Source: a virus
Virus record (IMG/VR): IMGVR_UViG_3300006925_000166
Span: 1 to 22,767 of that record
DNA: 22,767 nt
Reading direction: 5' to 3' (one strand)
The first letter of the stretch is position 1. Every line of letters starts with the position of its first letter. Below, in pieces: positions 20,089 through 22,767 of this stretch. The position numbers and the translations under genes were made by a program. Under the pieces are notes generated by a model. It was given only the letters and a program-made list of their open reading frames with translations. It was not told the origin of the DNA and ran no database searches.

Positions 20089-22767
20089 TTACTGTTCTAT
20101 GATTAATATTGGTTGATTTGACCTTGCATAGCATTGCCATTCGTATCTATAAATTATATCTCCTGTAGTATCTCCAGCTCTTTGCCTTATCATAGTTTCT
20201 CCAACAGCTGTCTGGGCAAGTTGAATAGCATCAGTCCAAGTCCCTGAACCACTTGAAGTTGCATCATATGATACAGAATTATGACCATAAGTAGAACTTC
20301 CTACTTCTCCATATCCTTGAAATCCTATTACAATACTAAAATTCTCACTTGCACTATAATAATACTGTCCAGTAATTCTCATGCAGACAGCACCCCATGA
20401 TACGTTGTGCCAATCTATTTTAATTGCATCTGTCCAAGTGGTTGTTTCTGAATATTTAAATGTTTGTCCAGCATGTTGTTTGTTTCCGCCGTGATATCCG
20501 TGTCTTCTACCTGCTAATGTTCTCGCAGGTATTACTGATTGTACATCACTATTAGTTCCTTCTCCAAAATGTATTATTTCGCTACTTGCATCACAAAAGA
20601 AATTATATTGTTCATTATCTGATTCAACTCTAAAGTCGACATTTGATGCACCATCTTGATTTATAACTACTGAGTCGTTAGCAGTACCTGAAATTAAGGC
20701 ATTTGCTCCTCCAATGCTAAAGTTGTTAGTAGTCATATTTATTGTATTTGCTGTACCATTTGCGGCAGTTATAAAAAGAGCATTAGTTGATGCGTCAAAA
20801 TATAATCTTGCGTCTTGTCCGCCACCAAACATAAGTAACTTATTATCTTCAAAGCTTAAATGGCCATATATTTCAGTGTCGCCTGTACCATCTATTTTTA
20901 ATCTTACACCACCAGCATTAGTATGTAATCTTAAATTTCTACTTCCATCATAGCTTATTCCACCATCGTAGGCATCTGTGTTATTTGCATTATCTCTAGA
21001 GAAAGCATACCAACCTTCAGATGTTCCATTATACACTGCTATACCGCCGGCTGAACCTGAACCAACTACTAAATTATTAGCTTTGGCATGATTATCGCCT
21101 GGACTGCTAGTACCAATTCCAACATTTCCTGATGAGTCAATTCTCATGCGTTCTGTAAGATTACCGCCATTAGCTCTAGTAGTAAATCTTAATGCAGCAG
21201 CATAGTTTCCTGAAGAAGTATTTTCTTTGATACCTTGTATTGTTGCAAAATTAGTTGTATTTCCACCACTAGTATATTCACCTCTAAAAGTTATTCCTGC
21301 ACCCGGAAGTGTACCATTGTAAGCAGTTCTATCAACTAAACAAAGATTAGCTAAACCACCACCCGATAAAACATTAGTACCATCAACCTGTAAACGATAT
21401 TCCGGGCCAGTCTCTCCAATTCCAACATTGCCATTACTCTTAATACGCATTTTTGATGACCCATTACCGGTTTCAAAATTTATATATCCAGACGAACCAT
21501 CGATAATTTGTATAGTATTAATACCTGAATCATCAGATAAAATTAATCCTGAGCTGCCACCTCTTAAATAAAGATAATTATTTGTATGATAAGTAAATCC
21601 TGGAGACTCAAATGAAGATGTTTGACCAATCATCTGCAAATTACCATTAGCAGTTATACGCATGCGTTCTGTGTTGCCACCAGTAGCAAAAAGCATATTA
21701 GATTGTGACCTAATAGCTAAATCATCTACCGAAGACGTTGCAATCATATCACCTGCTGTAGTAGCTACTTGTATTCCTGCTTTAAAAGTAGCTCCATTTA
21801 AAAATCTAAGCCTTATATCATCTGTGTCTGAAACTTCAACACCACCAACATTAGCAGCACCTGAAAGGTAGAGGTCTTTAAATCTATGTGTGCTTTGACC
21901 TAAATCTACTAAATTATCTACTTCGCCACCGCCTGAAGTTGCAGGTACTATTCTTTCTGTGCTTCCATCAATAAACTTAAGACCTGCACCATTACCTGAC
22001 GAAGTATCACCTACAATAAATAATGAACCATTATTAGTACCAATAGAGCCAACTGTTCCGCCATCTTTTCTAAACCTAATAATCTCCCCATCTGAAGATA
22101 ATCTATCTGCAATAATTGGAATACCTGAAGCTATAGGTACAATTGTTCCTGAACCACCAATACGAACACCTGCTGTTCCATCGTCAGAAGTCTTACCCAC
22201 AAGCAGATTCCCTGATGAGTCTATTCTCATAGCTTCACTAGCTGCGGTATTGTAAGCACCAGTAGAAAATACTATTTCACCATCAGGTGATTGTACTGCT
22301 TGACCCCCATTTACAACTTTAATACTTGCAACTGTATGTGTTCCAATACCAGTTGTATCTGATGTATAAAATTCTAAACCACCTAAAGCATCACCCGCTG
22401 CCCAGCTACTACCTTTTACTTTTGAATCTCTTAATCTTAAAACTGGGTTATCTGCAAAAAGCTCTAGTAAGGTGTCAGGGCTATCCGTTCCAATACCAAC
22501 CTTATTATTACCACCATCAATAAACAGCATGTTTGCGTTACCATTTGACTCAACTCTGAAGTCCATATCAAGAGAGTTTTCATTAAAGACAACTTTACTT
22601 GCAGACCTACTCCAAGTCATAACAGTATTTTCACTTGAACTTGTTAATCCACCAAGCTCACCCTCATTTGTTGAACCATCATACTTTATAAAAGCACCAT
22701 TGTTGGAATCTTCCATCATATAAAATCTAGGCCCGTTCGCATTTGTGGGACCTAATATTTTTATATC
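20089..22767 (-). CDS. Tail fibre protein, 5' part outside the window
   Basis: The frame is open to the window edge: codons before the methionines at 22719 and 22716 read DIKILGPTNANGPRFY and continue into MMEDSNNGAFIKYDG. The N-terminus is therefore missing and 892 residues are visible. Three VGIGT-type motifs (NKVGIGTDSP, GNVGIGETGP and GNVGIGTSSP) and several MRIDSSGN or MRITANGN strands mark a beta-rich fibre shaft related to the neighbouring 1400-residue fibre. The C-terminal 150 residues, from QSVIPARTLAGRRHGYHGGNKQ to YARSNQPILIIEQ, are non-repetitive, rich in Tyr and Trp, and probably form a distinct tip domain. That tip differs completely from the glycine-rich end of the neighbour, suggesting two receptor specificities or separate fibre positions. 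Confidence 0.88.
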   Translation of the reverse strand, partial: DIKILGPTNANGPRFYMMEDSNNGAFIKYDGSTNEGELGGLTSSSENTVMTWSRSASKVVFNENSLDMDFRVESNGNANMLFIDGGNNKVGIGTDSPDTLLELFADNPVLRLRDSKVKGSSWAAGDALGGLEFYTSDTTGIGTHTVASIKVVNGGQAVQSPDGEIVFSTGAYNTAASEAMRIDSSGNLLVGKTSDDGTAGVRIGGSGTIVPIASGIPIIADRLSSDGEIIRFRKDGGTVGSIGTNNGSLFIVGDTSSGNGAGLKFIDGSTERIVPATSGGGEVDNLVDLGQSTHRFKDLYLSGAANVGGVEVSDTDDIRLRFLNGATFKAGIQVATTAGDMIATSSVDDLAIRSQSNMLFATGGNTERMRITANGNLQMIGQTSSFESPGFTYHTNNYLYLRGGSSGLILSDDSGINTIQIIDGSSGYINFETGNGSSKMRIKSNGNVGIGETGPEYRLQVDGTNVLSGGGLANLCLVDRTAYNGTLPGAGITFRGEYTSGGNTTNFATIQGIKENTSSGNYAAALRFTTRANGGNLTERMRIDSSGNVGIGTSSPGDNHAKANNLVVGSGSAGGIAVYNGTSEGWYAFSRDNANNTDAYDGGISYDGSRNLRLHTNAGGVRLKIDGTGDTEIYGHLSFEDNKLLMFGGGQDARLYFDASTNALFITAANGTANTINMTTNNFSIGGANALISGTANDSVVINQDGASNVDFRVESDNEQYNFFCDASSEIIHFGEGTNSDVQSVIPARTLAGRRHGYHGGNKQHAGQTFKYSETTTWTDAIKIDWHNVSWGAVCMRITGQYYYSASENFSIVIGFQGYGEVGSSTYGHNSVSYDATSSGSGTWTDAIQLAQTAVGETMIRQRAGDTTGDIIYRYEWQCYARSNQPILIIEQ

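Noticed and set aside
20081-20140. Upstream extension of the chaperone frame (20 extra codons)
   Set aside because: It runs into the end of the preceding fibre gene; the ATG at 20080 has AAAGGA at good spacing.

Overview
The window is part of the late, virion-building region of a T4-like contractile-tailed bacteriophage. All convincing genes lie on the minus strand, so transcription runs from high to low coordinates. In that direction the order is tail fibres, gp13, gp14, gp15, gp16, gp17, (RimK-like), gp18, gp19, gp20, gp67, (gp68-like), gp21, gp22, gp23, (small ORF), (tail-tube-like), uvsY, uvsW. This is the conserved T4 morphogenesis order. The low GC content, the TATAAATA late promoters, the 'GxVGIGTDNP' and 'NLYFTNAR' fibre repeats and the short gp67 suggest a marine T4-like myovirus of the kind that infects SAR11/Pelagibacter or picocyanobacteria. 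The host cannot be fixed from this window: no photosynthesis genes or tRNAs are visible.

Layout. 22767-20089 is a fibre protein cut at the window edge. 20080-19736 is a probable fibre or tail assembly chaperone. 19719-15517 is a 1400-residue fibre ending in a 258-residue glycine-rich domain. 15508-15131 is a small conserved hypothetical. 15097-12651 holds neck and tail-completion proteins gp13, gp14 and gp15. 12658-10654 holds the terminase pair gp16/gp17. 10667-9486 is a RimK-type ATP-grasp ligase, which T4 lacks at this place. 9404-7175 holds sheath gp18 and tube gp19. 7117-3390 holds portal gp20, prohead core gp67, a gp68-like protein, protease gp21 and scaffold gp22. 3371-2046 is the major capsid protein gp23. 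1931-1716 is a separately transcribed 71-residue protein. 1670-1200 is a paralogue of the tail-tube protein. 1157-1 holds the recombination proteins UvsY and UvsW, the latter cut at the window edge.

How it works together. gp20 nucleates a prohead whose core (gp22, gp67, gp68-like) is surrounded by gp23 and later digested by gp21. gp16/gp17 pump DNA through gp20, gp13/gp14 close the neck, and the gp18/gp19 tail capped by gp15 is attached. Exact TATAAATA boxes (T4 gp55-type late promoters) occur seven times on the minus strand, all in gaps between genes. An eighth, NATAAATA-type box precedes gp23, and a strong intrinsic terminator follows it. uvsY instead has a sigma70-like extended -10 box, which fits its middle/early timing in T4.

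The points most worth a second look are the RimK-like ligase inside the head/tail operon next to a gp67 that lacks the acidic tail of its T4 counterpart, promoters placed so that transcripts would begin at or next to the AUG, a tiny leader ORF plus hairpin before the portal gene, the individually controlled 71-residue gene after gp23, and the glycine-rich fibre tip.
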